Positions 44,838-60,734 of a stretch of DNA of 64,000 bases are shown one piece after another. Both the position numbers and the translations under genes were made by a program. The DNA is from Fredinandcohnia onubensis (GTDB lineage Bacteria > Bacillota > Bacilli > Bacillales > Bacillaceae_L): assembly GCF_031181385.1 (NCBI RefSeq), contig NZ_JAPSKV010000001.1, positions 62,001 through 126,000 of the forward strand, written 5' to 3'. The notes beneath the pieces were generated by a model that saw only the letters and a program-made list of their open reading frames with translations, made no database searches and had not been told where the DNA came from. Within the stretch, counting starts at the first letter, position 1; each line of letters opens with the position of its first letter.

Positions 44838-46079
44838 ATGAAACATTTATCGGAGCAAGATCAACAAGTATTTCAGGCAATACAAGATGAACTAAAACGA
44901 CAACGTACTAAAATTGAGCTGATTGCATCTGAAAACTTTGTAAGTGAAGCAGTCATGGAGGCTCAAGGTTCTGTATTAACAAACAAATATGCAGAAGGAT
45001 ATCCTGGCCGTCGCTACTATGGTGGCTGTGAGCATGTGGATGTAGCAGAGAACATTGCTAGAGACCGTGCGAAGGAAATCTTTGGCGCAGAGCATGTAAA
45101 TGTGCAGCCGCACTCTGGGGCTCAAGCAAATATGGCTGTATACTTTACAATCCTAGAGCAGGGTGACACTGTACTTGGGATGAATCTTTCCCATGGTGGA
45201 CATTTAACACATGGTAGTCCGGTAAACTTCAGTGGAATTCAATATAATTTCGTGGAGTATGGAGTAGATCCTGAAACACATCAAATCAATTACGACGATG
45301 TACGTGCTAAAGCAGTCGAACATAAGCCAAAGCTTATCGTTGCAGGTGCGAGTGCATATCCACGCGCAATTGACTTTAAAAAGTTTAGAGAAATCGCGGA
45401 CGAAGTGGGCGCATACTTAATGGTAGACATGGCTCACATCGCAGGTCTTGTGGCAACGGGACTTCACGAGAACCCTGTTCCATATGCAGATTTCGTAACA
45501 ACTACTACTCACAAGACATTACGTGGTCCACGTGGTGGTATGATTCTTTGTAAAGAAGAATTCGCGAAGAAAATCGATAAGTCCATCTTCCCAGGTATCC
45601 AAGGTGGTCCATTAATGCACGTTATTGCTGCTAAAGCAGTTGCATTCGGAGAAGCATTAACAGAAGAATTCAAACAGTATACTAAAAATATCGTTGACAA
45701 TGCAGCGAGACTAGCGGCATCTTTACAAAAAGAAGGCTTAGACCTGGTATCTGGTGGAACTGACAATCACTTACTACTACTTGACGTTCGTTCATTAGGT
45801 TTAACTGGTAAAGTGGCTGAAAAGGTTCTTGATGATATCGGCATTACAGTTAATAAAAATACGATTCCATTCGACCCAGAAAGTCCATTTGTAACAAGTG
45901 GTATCCGTATCGGAACAGCTGCTGTTACAAGTAGAGGCTTTGGTTTAGAGGATATGGATGAAATTGCATCTATCATCGCATTTGCATTAAAAAATTCAGA
46001 AGACGAAGTGAAGTTAGCTGAAGCAAGCGCGCGTGTAGAAGCATTAACTAGCAAGTTTGTCCTTTATAAAGAGTATTAA
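44838..46079 (+). CDS. glyA: Serine hydroxymethyltransferase
   Basis: [58 protein letters not shown]. Confidence 0.98.
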   Translation: MKHLSEQDQQVFQAIQDELKRQRTKIELIASENFVSEAVMEAQGSVLTNKYAEGYPGRRYYGGCEHVDVAENIARDRAKEIFGAEHVNVQPHSGAQANMAVYFTILEQGDTVLGMNLSHGGHLTHGSPVNFSGIQYNFVEYGVDPETHQINYDDVRAKAVEHKPKLIVAGASAYPRAIDFKKFREIADEVGAYLMVDMAHIAGLVATGLHENPVPYADFVTTTTHKTLRGPRGGMILCKEEFAKKIDKSIFPGIQGGPLMHVIAAKAVAFGEALTEEFKQYTKNIVDNAARLAASLQKEGLDLVSGGTDNHLLLLDVRSLGLTGKVAEKVLDDIGITVNKNTIPFDPESPFVTSGIRIGTAAVTSRGFGLEDMDEIASIIAFALKNSEDEVKLAEASARVEALTSKFVLYKEY

Positions 46080-46087
46080 AAAAGTTG

Positions 46088-46126
46088 AAGGCAGGACTCC
46101 CGTATGTTTGGGCGTCCTGCCTTTTT
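46088..46126 (+). terminator. glyA terminator
   Basis: AAGGCAGGACtcccgtatgtttgggcGTCCTGCCTTTTT. Confidence 0.85.
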
Positions 46127-46130
46127 GGTT

Positions 46131-46235
46131 TAGGGCACAATTTTTTGTAGATAGGGCACAATTCTCGGAGGTTGGGGCACAATTTATTGCAGTTAGGTCA
46201 CAATCTCGTGGACTTAGGGCACAATTCTATTTCCC
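46131..46235. repeat. Intergenic tandem array E: 5 copies of a 21-bp unit TAGGGCACAATT-N9
   Basis: Cores start at 46131, 46152, 46173, 46194, 46215 (exactly 21 bp). Confidence 0.97.
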
Positions 46236-46257
46236 GATTTTTCACTCCAACTGCTTA

Positions 46258-46320
46258 TGTCCGATATATTTGGCTGAATGTCCGAAATAACAGCATCTGT
46301 GTCCGATATAGCAAAAATTC
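46258..46320. repeat. Intergenic tandem array F: 3 copies of a 21-bp unit TGTCCGATAT-N11
   Basis: Cores start at 46258, 46279, 46300 (exactly 21 bp). Confidence 0.9.
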
Positions 46321-46536
46321 GTAGTACATATCTCCAATTCCACTCCAACCACCCCAGTACAAAAGCACTTGGACAAAGATCGAAGTGCATCCATCTTGTG
46401 TATTTTTAAATTTCGTCTTGAACATGTTTTATTTTTTCTGTAAAATCTATTGAAGTGTGAAAAATATAGTTCGTGGTGTTAATTTTTCTGCTGATGGTCA
46501 TTCTAAGAACAGCGAGACTCAAAAAAGGAGAGATGA

Positions 46537-47169
<633 letters not shown>

Positions 47170-47170
47170 T

Positions 47171-47350
47171 TAGAAAAGTGGAGGCGCCTTGCCCAGAAAC
47201 GAAAAAACTGGCCGACTAAAAGCGCCACGGCCTTATGTCTTGTCGGCACTAGCACGTCCTGTGCGTCGGAGACTCTGACTCAGAGGCGCTTTTTGCCTCT
47301 GCAGGAGGAGTTGAAGTTTCTTGAGTTTCTAGGCGCAGCAACTAGACAAC
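47171..47350. repeat. Dispersed GC-rich structured element between upp and the protease gene
   Basis: agaaaagtggaggcgccttgcccagaaacg...cggccttatgtcttgtcggcac...cagaggcgctttttgcctctg...tttctaggcgcagcaactagacaac. Confidence 0.55.
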
Positions 47351-47405
47351 ATCCACATATTTGACCACCTTTTGAGAAAAGCTATCTCAAAGAGGTGGTT
47401 TTTTT

Positions 47406-49643
47406 GTGAGAATGTTACCAGCAATCTGCATGTGTTTGATCCTCCTATTTTCATCAGTACCAGCCCATGCCCACCGTTTTCCGGATAGGCCTCCATTGCC
47501 TGAGTTGGATATGGATGAAATGGCGCATGAAATTTTCATTACAGATGATAAGCAATTTGAGTTAGTAGTAGAAAAAATAAAAAGAAACTATTCCTCCATT
47601 AAAATTAACCACATATACAAACATGTATTCCCAGGTTTTTCTGTGACGGGAAAGAGAAGTGATATACAGAAATTAAAAGCTGAAGCGGGCATTCAACACA
47701 GTTCCCCTGTTGCTACATATCAGGTGTCTGTTGAGGAGAGTGTTCCTTTTATTGGCGGCAAAGAGATTCGCAGTCATTTCGATAAGTCAGATCATCGTTT
47801 AACTGGTAAAGGTGTAAAAGTCGGGGTGATTGATACAGGTGTTGATTACACACACCCGGACCTTAGAATGAATTACAAGGGTGGCTACGACCTTGTTGAC
47901 GGTGATGATGACCCGATGGAAACAAAAGGAATTGCAGGCAAAAATACCTCACACGGAACGCATGTTGCAGGAATAATCGCGGCAAATGGCAAAATTAAAG
48001 GGGTCGCACCTGAGGCAGATATAATTGGCTACCGCGCTCTTGGACCTGGTGGAATGGGAACGTCTGAGCAGGTCATTGCAGCTATAGATAAAGCAATTGA
48101 AGATAAAGTGGACGTCATTAATCTCTCGCTTGGCAACACCATTAATGGGCCAGACTGGCCAACTAGTCTCGCTTTAGATAAAGCAACGGAAGAGGGGATA
48201 GTCGCTGTCACTTCCAGCGGGAACTCTGGGCCAATGGTCTGGACGGTAGGGTCTCCAGGAACTTCTTCAAAGGCAATTTCTGTAGGTGCATCCACACCGC
48301 CGATGACTTTGCCCTATCTAACAGTTGGATTTGCCAATCGAAAAATTCAGATTCAGCCTCTGCAAGGGTCAATACCTTGGAAACTACAAAAGAAATATGA
48401 AATCAAAAAAGCTGGAATCGGCACAGAATCTGAATTTCCAAAAGTGAAAAATAAAATTGTTTTAATGGAGCGAGGAGAAATTACCTTTACCCAAAAAGCA
48501 GTTCGGGCGTATGAAGCTGGCGCGATTGCCGTACTCATCTACAATAATACAGATGGGAATTTCTCAGGATCCCTTGAAAAGGAACTTCCGATACCAGTTG
48601 CCTCCCTCTCAAAGGCAGACGGTGAATGGCTTAAAAAACAAATCAAAACCAAAAACACTGTAGTAAAGACCTCATATCAACATATAAAGGATACAATTGC
48701 TGAATTTAGTTCGCGTGGACCAGTTACACATACTTGGGCAATTAAGCCTGACGTCGTTGCGCCAGGTGTTGCAATAGATAGTACCATTCCAAATGGCTAC
48801 CAGGAAATGCAAGGTACTAGCATGGCCGCTCCACATGTAGCGGGGGCAAGTGCCATAATAAAACAGGCACATCCTGATTGGACACCTGAACAAATCAAAG
48901 CAGCCTTGATGAATACAGCACGACTTTTAGATAACGAAGAGGGAAACTTGTACAAGCCATATGAACAAGGGGCAGGTCGAATTCAACTCCATGAAGCGAT
49001 TCACTCCGAAACCTTGATCTATCCAGGATCATTTTCAGCTGGAATGCTTCACCATCAGGATAGGCGAACGAAAAAAAGAGTACGAGTAACGGTAGATAAC
49101 CAATCCGATGAAGAAAAGAGATACTCCTTTGAAATCCCGGATAATATGAAAGGCGTCCAGTGGGACCTTCCATTGCCTTTTTCGGTAAAACCAAAGCAGA
49201 AAAAGGTGATCACAATTGGATTAGATATAACACCTAGTACAATTGGCGCCGGACTACACCATGGGAATATATTTTTAAAAGAAGGGAAGAATCGTTACCA
49301 TATTCCATATATGTACGTGATCGAAGAACCTGATTATCCTCGAATTATGGGCTTTCAATTTGGAAAAGACGACAAGGAGGATATATTCCGGTATGAATTA
49401 TATTTACCGGGTGGAGCGGAAGAGTATGGAATTGTTCTCTATGATCCAGACACGTTGAGGTTCGTCACTTTTTTAGACTGGGACCGAAATGTAGCAAGAG
49501 GATTAGTAGAGAGAAAAGTGAACCGAAAAGAACGAAAATTAAGAGGGGTATTCAAAGCTGTCATCTATGTAAAAAAAGCAGGCAAAGAGGATATACTTGA
49601 AACAGAGATTTCGTTTGAAGATACTATGATAGGTAGCCATTAA
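47406..49643 (+). CDS. Secreted subtilisin-family (S8) serine protease with I9 propeptide and PA domain, Vpr-like
   Basis: Signal peptide; GVIDTGVDYTHPDL, NTSHGTHVAGIIA, GTSMAAPHVAGASAII catalytic motifs. Confidence 0.92.
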   Translation: MRMLPAICMCLILLFSSVPAHAHRFPDRPPLPELDMDEMAHEIFITDDKQFELVVEKIKRNYSSIKINHIYKHVFPGFSVTGKRSDIQKLKAEAGIQHSSPVATYQVSVEESVPFIGGKEIRSHFDKSDHRLTGKGVKVGVIDTGVDYTHPDLRMNYKGGYDLVDGDDDPMETKGIAGKNTSHGTHVAGIIAANGKIKGVAPEADIIGYRALGPGGMGTSEQVIAAIDKAIEDKVDVINLSLGNTINGPDWPTSLALDKATEEGIVAVTSSGNSGPMVWTVGSPGTSSKAISVGASTPPMTLPYLTVGFANRKIQIQPLQGSIPWKLQKKYEIKKAGIGTESEFPKVKNKIVLMERGEITFTQKAVRAYEAGAIAVLIYNNTDGNFSGSLEKELPIPVASLSKADGEWLKKQIKTKNTVVKTSYQHIKDTIAEFSSRGPVTHTWAIKPDVVAPGVAIDSTIPNGYQEMQGTSMAAPHVAGASAIIKQAHPDWTPEQIKAALMNTARLLDNEEGNLYKPYEQGAGRIQLHEAIHSETLIYPGSFSAGMLHHQDRRTKKRVRVTVDNQSDEEKRYSFEIPDNMKGVQWDLPLPFSVKPKQKKVITIGLDITPSTIGAGLHHGNIFLKEGKNRYHIPYMYVIEEPDYPRIMGFQFGKDDKEDIFRYELYLPGGAEEYGIVLYDPDTLRFVTFLDWDRNVARGLVERKVNRKERKLRGVFKAVIYVKKAGKEDILETEISFEDTMIGSH

Positions 49644-49676
49644 AGTAGATTCAGCACTTTTGCTGAATCTACTTTA
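49642..49676 (+). terminator. Protease gene terminator
   Basis: AAAGTAGATTCAGCActtttTGCTGAATCTACTTT. Confidence 0.75.
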
Positions 49677-49678
49677 AA

Positions 49679-49827
49679 GCCTCCGGCGGATGCCACGATT
49701 TTTCAACGGAATCTTTTCGAGCATAAGATCAAAGACTACGTGCGCCACATCCTGTGGCAACGTCTTTGTGACCCACATCGTGTGGGCCTAAAAAATCGGG
49801 CGCAAATAAGCTATGGCTTATTTGATT
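49679..49827 (+). repeat. 149-bp multi-hairpin direct repeat, copy 1 (upstream of the atp operon)
   Basis: gcctccggcggatgccacgatttttcaacgg...aaatcgggcgcaaataagctatggcttatttgatt; matches 58408..58556. Confidence 0.97.
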
Positions 49828-50123
49828 TACGGCTACCTATTTATGAACAATTTGTGAACGATGTTTGAATTTTTGAATTTGCACTACCATAATAGGACTA
49901 ATAAAAATCGTTGTTAAATCGCTTTTTGTAAGCAAAAATGGAACACCCAAATACGCTTGTGAGAAGCCGAACTTTTTCCCTGCAAACAATTGACATTAAA
50001 GGGTGCCTATTGTATGCTTACAAAGGGTATCAATGAGAAGGTTTACATCGGTTAAACTCTTGAAAAATTAAGTATTTTCTGACATGTAAAAACCTACCTC
50101 GGACGCTGAAGTGAGGAATGCTG

Positions 50124-50345
50124 ATGCGTAAAAATGACAAGCACCCTTTACGAGCTTATGCGCTCATGTCTGGTATTCTATCTCAATTAGTAGGATCAAT
50201 TCTAGTAGGCATTTTCCTCGGTAGATGGATTGATCGAATGCTTGACACCGAACCACTTTTTTTAATTCTTGGCCTTCTATTAGGACTAGCAGCAGGAGTT
50301 TATGCAACACTTCGACTAGTCAATCATTTTTTCTCAGGAGATTAA
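50124..50345 (+). CDS. atpZ: AtpZ/AtpI family small membrane protein
   Basis: ALMSGILSQLVGSILVGIFLGRWIDRML, first gene of atp operon. Confidence 0.8.
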   Translation: MRKNDKHPLRAYALMSGILSQLVGSILVGIFLGRWIDRMLDTEPLFLILGLLLGLAAGVYATLRLVNHFFSGD

Positions 50346-50351
50346 CTTGAT

Positions 50352-50720
50352 ATGCAGGATTTAACCACAGCATTTACGAGGTATCGTAAATACATATTCT
50401 ACTTACTTGCAATCTATGTACTAGGTTGGGGATTTACTGCATACAAAGCCGTCTTCTTAGGACTAATACTAGGGACAGTAGGAAGTTTGTATTTCCTCTT
50501 TTCGTTGGCTCGGAAAAATAAGCAATTTACAAAAGCTTATGAACAGGGACGAGCGGTACGTTCGCTTGGAACGATGTCTCGTATGGCAATTGCTGGTTTG
50601 GCAGTATTGGTCGTAATGGAGTATCCACAAGAGTTTCATTTAGGTAGTATGATTATTGGATTAATGACAGCTTATTTTGTCATTATGATAGATTTCTTTT
50701 TTCAAAAACTTCATAAATAG
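50352..50720 (+). CDS. atpI: ATP synthase subunit I
   Basis: Four-TM protein directly upstream of atpB. Confidence 0.85.
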   Translation: MQDLTTAFTRYRKYIFYLLAIYVLGWGFTAYKAVFLGLILGTVGSLYFLFSLARKNKQFTKAYEQGRAVRSLGTMSRMAIAGLAVLVVMEYPQEFHLGSMIIGLMTAYFVIMIDFFFQKLHK

Positions 50721-50771
50721 ACTAAAGCGCGAGGCAAAGCTTTGTGCTAGACAATATGGGAAGAGAGGTGA

Positions 50772-51512
<741 letters not shown>

Positions 51513-51581
51513 AAAAACTTGTCCAAAATGAGACTTTTTGGACAACAAAAATAAACTACTATTATTTTTTTATACAATTAA

Positions 51582-51812
<231 letters not shown>

Positions 51813-52009
51813 TTAGTAACATTTCCGGAAGCTTTCCTTTATAAAAGTGAAGGCAACATTAACAAAATGGCGAAGATCATTCCAAGAGAACCTTCGCCAT
51901 TCCTTTGTATAACCCAAACTTTTTTAAAAATAATGGTGCGTATTCACGCACGTTTGATGAAAATAAGGACTTCCATTCGACCTGGAACTCGCAGAAGGAG
52001 GGAATATAG

Positions 52010-54597
<2,588 letters not shown>

Positions 54598-54703
54598 TAA
54601 AGACAATGCTTAAGCGACGCGCAATGCGTGCGTCGCTTATCTGAATAAAGCTAGGAAGACTCGGTTCCAAAGCGTTTACGAATAATCGAGGAAAAGGTGG
54701 TGA

Positions 54704-55567
<864 letters not shown>

Positions 55568-55626
55568 AACATTTACAACATAAGATAGATTTATTATGGC
55601 ATTCAAAATGAGCGAAAAAAGTTTGA

Positions 55627-57081
<1,455 letters not shown>

Positions 57082-57085
57082 TTAA

Positions 57086-57511
<426 letters not shown>

Positions 57512-57522
57512 TTTTAGTATAG

Positions 57523-57559
57523 GGAACCCCCAGAGGCCTTTAGCTTCTGGGGGTTTTTT
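57523..57559 (+). terminator. atp operon terminator
   Basis: GAACCCCCAGAggcctttagcTTCTGGGGGTTTTTT. Confidence 0.9.
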
Positions 57560-57709
57560 GTCGTTGTGGGGCGGTGAAGTATCATGGGAACCGCTTGGAA
57601 TATTGCAAATGTTGATGGAAATAAAATAACATTGAAAAATTGAAATTATCCGCTGATAGGGTGTGTAAATGTGGGTTGGGCTACTCTTAGGTAGACCTTT
57701 TTTCGTTTT

Positions 57710-57811
57710 TGGACAATAATTTTGATTTATGGCTGATAATTTTTGTATATGGACAATACTCTATTAGTATAGGACGATATTTAAAATTTATGGACAATAG
57801 AGTTTTGGGGG
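57710..57811. repeat. Intergenic tandem array G: 5 copies of a 20-21 bp unit T(G/A)GGAC(A)ATA-N11
   Basis: Cores start at 57710, 57730, 57750, 57770, 57791. Confidence 0.9.
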
Positions 57812-57880
57812 TATGAATGGAGTTGGGAGATGGAGGTTTTGGAGAGGCAATCTTACCGTCAAAAGGAATAAATGTATGTT

Positions 57881-58092
57881 GTGAGGATATGAATAATGCG
57901 TAATCGTACCCTCATATTGGTGAAATTGCTTGTGTGATGGTATGAAAAGGGGTTATTTGTACCATCGTGAACGAGTAGTTGATTGAGTGAGGGTACGAAA
58001 ACAATGTAATCACACCCTTGGAGTAAATGGATTGCTTGGTTGAGGGTATGAAAAATTATTGAAAATCTAGATTCGTACTATTGTTCTATGAA
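57881..58092. repeat. Intergenic tandem array H: 4 copies of a 53-bp inverted-repeat unit GAGGGTA(T/C)GA...TCGTACCCTC
   Basis: GTGAGG-type cores at 57881, 57934, 57987, 58040 (exactly 53 bp). Confidence 0.92.
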
Positions 58093-58407
58093 AATAGAAT
58101 TACTGTTTTGAGATCGCAAAGTTTCGTCATTTCAGTCCTTGCTGAATAAGTAAAACAGAAAAAATGGCATAGAAATACAAGCTTTTTCTGCTTATTTTTA
58201 CTTTATTTGTCTTAAAAGGTAATTTCCTAGAATAAGTGCCAGGTTTGGTCGACACTAGGCTGGGAAAAGTGCTATAATGTATTCGATTACATTTATAATA
58301 TTTTGTTAATAAAACTTTATTCAGAGCAGTTCCATACTTTTATGGGTTGGTGAATGAAATATGAATATATAATTGTAGTGATTTCCCAACTTGACTGAAT
58401 AAAGTTT

Positions 58408-58556
58408 GCCTCCGGCGGATGCCTCGATTTTTAAAAGGTAAATTTTCGAGTAGTAAGATCAAAGACTAAGAACGCCACGTCCTGTGGCAACGTCTTTATA
58501 ACCCACTTCCTGTGGGCCTAAAAATCGGGCGCAAATACGCCAAGGCGCATTTGATT
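58408..58556 (+). repeat. 149-bp multi-hairpin direct repeat, copy 2 (in nuoA leader)
   Basis: gcctccggcggatgcctcgatttttaaaagg...aaatcgggcgcaaatacgccaaggcgcatttgatt; matches 49679..49827. Confidence 0.97.
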
Positions 58557-58580
58557 ATATTGGATATCGGAGGGGGCTAC

Positions 58581-58958
58581 ATGGAGGATCTGTTGAATCA
58601 GTATTTGAATAATTACTTGATCGTGGTTGTCTTCTTGTTGTTGGGGATTCTACTCCCGATTGTGGCGTTGTTTTTGGGGAAGTTGCTACGGCCACATGCA
58701 CCGAGTGAGGAGAAGGCTACTACATATGAGAGTGGGATTGAGCCATTCCATGATTCTCGTGTACAATTTAATGTACGCTATTATATTTTTGCGTTATTGT
58801 TTGTTATTTTTGATGTTGAGACTGTATTTTTATATCCATGGGCTGTTGCCTACGAAAAACTCGGGATTTTCGCATTAGTTGAGATGTTGATTTTCGTTGT
58901 TATGCTCGTTATCGGCTTAGTATATGCTTGGAAGAAGGGCGTGTTAAAATGGATTTAA
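58581..58958 (+). CDS. nuoA: NADH-quinone oxidoreductase-like subunit A
   Basis: [40 protein letters not shown]. Confidence 0.96.
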   Translation: MEDLLNQYLNNYLIVVVFLLLGILLPIVALFLGKLLRPHAPSEEKATTYESGIEPFHDSRVQFNVRYYIFALLFVIFDVETVFLYPWAVAYEKLGIFALVEMLIFVVMLVIGLVYAWKKGVLKWI

Positions 58959-59461
58959 AAATGGATGGAATTTCAGATTTAGAGATGGAAGAGTTAAAGA
59001 GAAGTGTATTTATGACGACGCTAGAGCAGGTGAAAGGTTGGGCGCGAAGTAATTCGTTGTGGCCACTTACATTTGGTCTAGCTTGTTGTGCGATTGAAAT
59101 GATGGGGACAGGTTCTTCCCACTATGATTTGGATCGATTTGGTTCCTTTTTTCGTACATCTCCACGTCAGTCCGATTGCATGATTGTATCGGGTACAGTG
59201 ACTAAGAAGATGGCACCGGTCTTAAAGAGATTGTATGATCAGATGCCAGAACCAAAATGGGTCATTGCGATGGGTTCTTGTGCAACGGCTGGGGGTCCTT
59301 ATGTGAAGTCGTATGCGGTTGTGAAAGGGGTAGACCAGATTGTGCCTGTTGATGTGTACATCCCAGGTTGTCCACCAAATCCAGCTGCACTTATTTACGG
59401 GATTAATAAATTAAAAGAGAAGATTCGCTATGAGGCTAAAACGGGGAAGAAGGTGATTTAG
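58949..59461 (+). CDS. nuoB: NADH-quinone oxidoreductase-like subunit B
   Basis: [38 protein letters not shown]. Confidence 0.97.
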   Translation: MDLKMDGISDLEMEELKRSVFMTTLEQVKGWARSNSLWPLTFGLACCAIEMMGTGSSHYDLDRFGSFFRTSPRQSDCMIVSGTVTKKMAPVLKRLYDQMPEPKWVIAMGSCATAGGPYVKSYAVVKGVDQIVPVDVYIPGCPPNPAALIYGINKLKEKIRYEAKTGKKVI

Positions 59462-59462
59462 C

Positions 59463-60731
59463 GTGAGCGAAGAAAAAGACCTGGAACAACTTAAGCGAGA
59501 GGCTGCAGAGAAGGCGAAGGAAGCTGCAAAAAAGCGACTGGCCGAAAAACAGGCAGCTGAAGCGAAAAGTAAAGAGGAATCTAAGGAAGAAAATATAGAT
59601 ATTGCGAAGGCAAAAGCTGCAGCAGCGGCAAAGGCGAAGGCCGCGGCGCTAGCGAAGCAAAAGGCCAAACAACAAGCTGAAGAGGCATCAGTTTCCAATG
59701 AAGATTCAGAATCATCTGAAGAGGTAGACGTTGGCATTGAGAAGCAAAAAGCAGCAGCGGTGGCGAAGGCGAAGGCTGCAGCACTAGCAAAGCAGAAAGC
59801 AGCAGAGGCCGCATCAGCGAACCCGTCGGAAGCGGATGACAAGGCAACGGCGAAAGCGAAAGCAGCAGCGGCAGCGAAGGCGAAGGCCGCGGCGTTAGCG
59901 AAGCAAAAAGCTGCTGGTGGAGCATCGGATGGGGACGACTTAGCGAAGGCGAAGGCAAAGGCGGTTGCGGCAGCGAAGGCGAAGGCCGCATCATTGGCGA
60001 AGCAGAAAGCGGCTGAAAAAGCGGGCGAAGGATCATCAGATGATGAGCTAGCAAAAGCGAAGGCGAAAGCTGTAGCGGCAGCCAAGGCAAAAGCGGCGGC
60101 AGCAGCGAAAGCCAAAGCGGCAACTGGCGGTGGTGGCGACGATCTTGCGAAGGAAAAGGCAAAAGCAACTGCAGCAGCCAAAGCAAAGGCCGCGGCAGCA
60201 GCAATAGCGAAGGGTGGAGCGCCTGAGGAAGAAGTAGTAGAGACAACGCCGTCTCCTAACCAAAAGTATTTGGATAAGTACGTGAAAGTAATCACGGAGC
60301 ACCTAGGTGGGGACGTTTTAGAAGATTCATATATTAATACACTATCAAAAGATGTGCCAACACTTGTTTCAAAACCGGATACATATTATAAGGTTGCGCA
60401 GTTTTTAAAGTTTAATGAACAGCTTGGATTCGATTATCTATCGGAACTCCATGGTACAGACTTCCAAACACATATGGAAATATATGTTCATTTATTCTCT
60501 TATAAAAACCGTCAATCTGTTGCGTTAAAAGTTAAGCTTAACCGTGATGAGCCAACGACTGCATCCCTACAGCCGTTATGGGAAGGGGCAAATTGGCCTG
60601 AGCGTGAAGCATTTGATTTGCTCGGAATTAAATTTGAAGGACATCCAAATTTAACACGAATCCTATTGCCAGACGACTGGGTGGGACATCCGCTTAGAAA
60701 AGACTATGAACCGTTTGACGTGGAGGTGTAG
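59463..60731 (+). CDS. nuoC: NADH-quinone oxidoreductase-like subunit C with long Ala/Lys-rich repetitive N-terminal extension
   Basis: C-terminal WPEREAFDLLGIKFEGHPNLTRILLPDDWVGHPLRKDY; N-terminal ~260 aa LAKAKAKAxAAAKAKAAALAKQKAA repeats. Confidence 0.95.
   Translation: MSEEKDLEQLKREAAEKAKEAAKKRLAEKQAAEAKSKEESKEENIDIAKAKAAAAAKAKAAALAKQKAKQQAEEASVSNEDSESSEEVDVGIEKQKAAAVAKAKAAALAKQKAAEAASANPSEADDKATAKAKAAAAAKAKAAALAKQKAAGGASDGDDLAKAKAKAVAAAKAKAASLAKQKAAEKAGEGSSDDELAKAKAKAVAAAKAKAAAAAKAKAATGGGGDDLAKEKAKATAAAKAKAAAAAIAKGGAPEEEVVETTPSPNQKYLDKYVKVITEHLGGDVLEDSYINTLSKDVPTLVSKPDTYYKVAQFLKFNEQLGFDYLSELHGTDFQTHMEIYVHLFSYKNRQSVALKVKLNRDEPTTASLQPLWEGANWPEREAFDLLGIKFEGHPNLTRILLPDDWVGHPLRKDYEPFDVEV
59600..60232 (+). 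repeat. In-frame imperfect repeats in nuoC (about six modules of 32-44 aa)
   Basis: Modules AKAKAAAAAKAKAAALAKQKA separated by acidic linkers (SEADD, SDGDD, SSDDE, GGGGDD). Confidence 0.85.
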
Positions 60732-60734
60732 CAT

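Noticed and set aside
46057-46290. 77-aa ORF downstream of glyA
   Set aside because: Covers the glyA terminator and array E; repeat-derived RAQF motifs.
59411-60302. Long antisense ORFs (294, 221 and 84 aa) opposite nuoC
   Set aside because: They arise from the repetitive GCN/AAR codon composition of nuoC; translations are low-complexity A/F/S, L/P/S or C/R/L with no RBS support.
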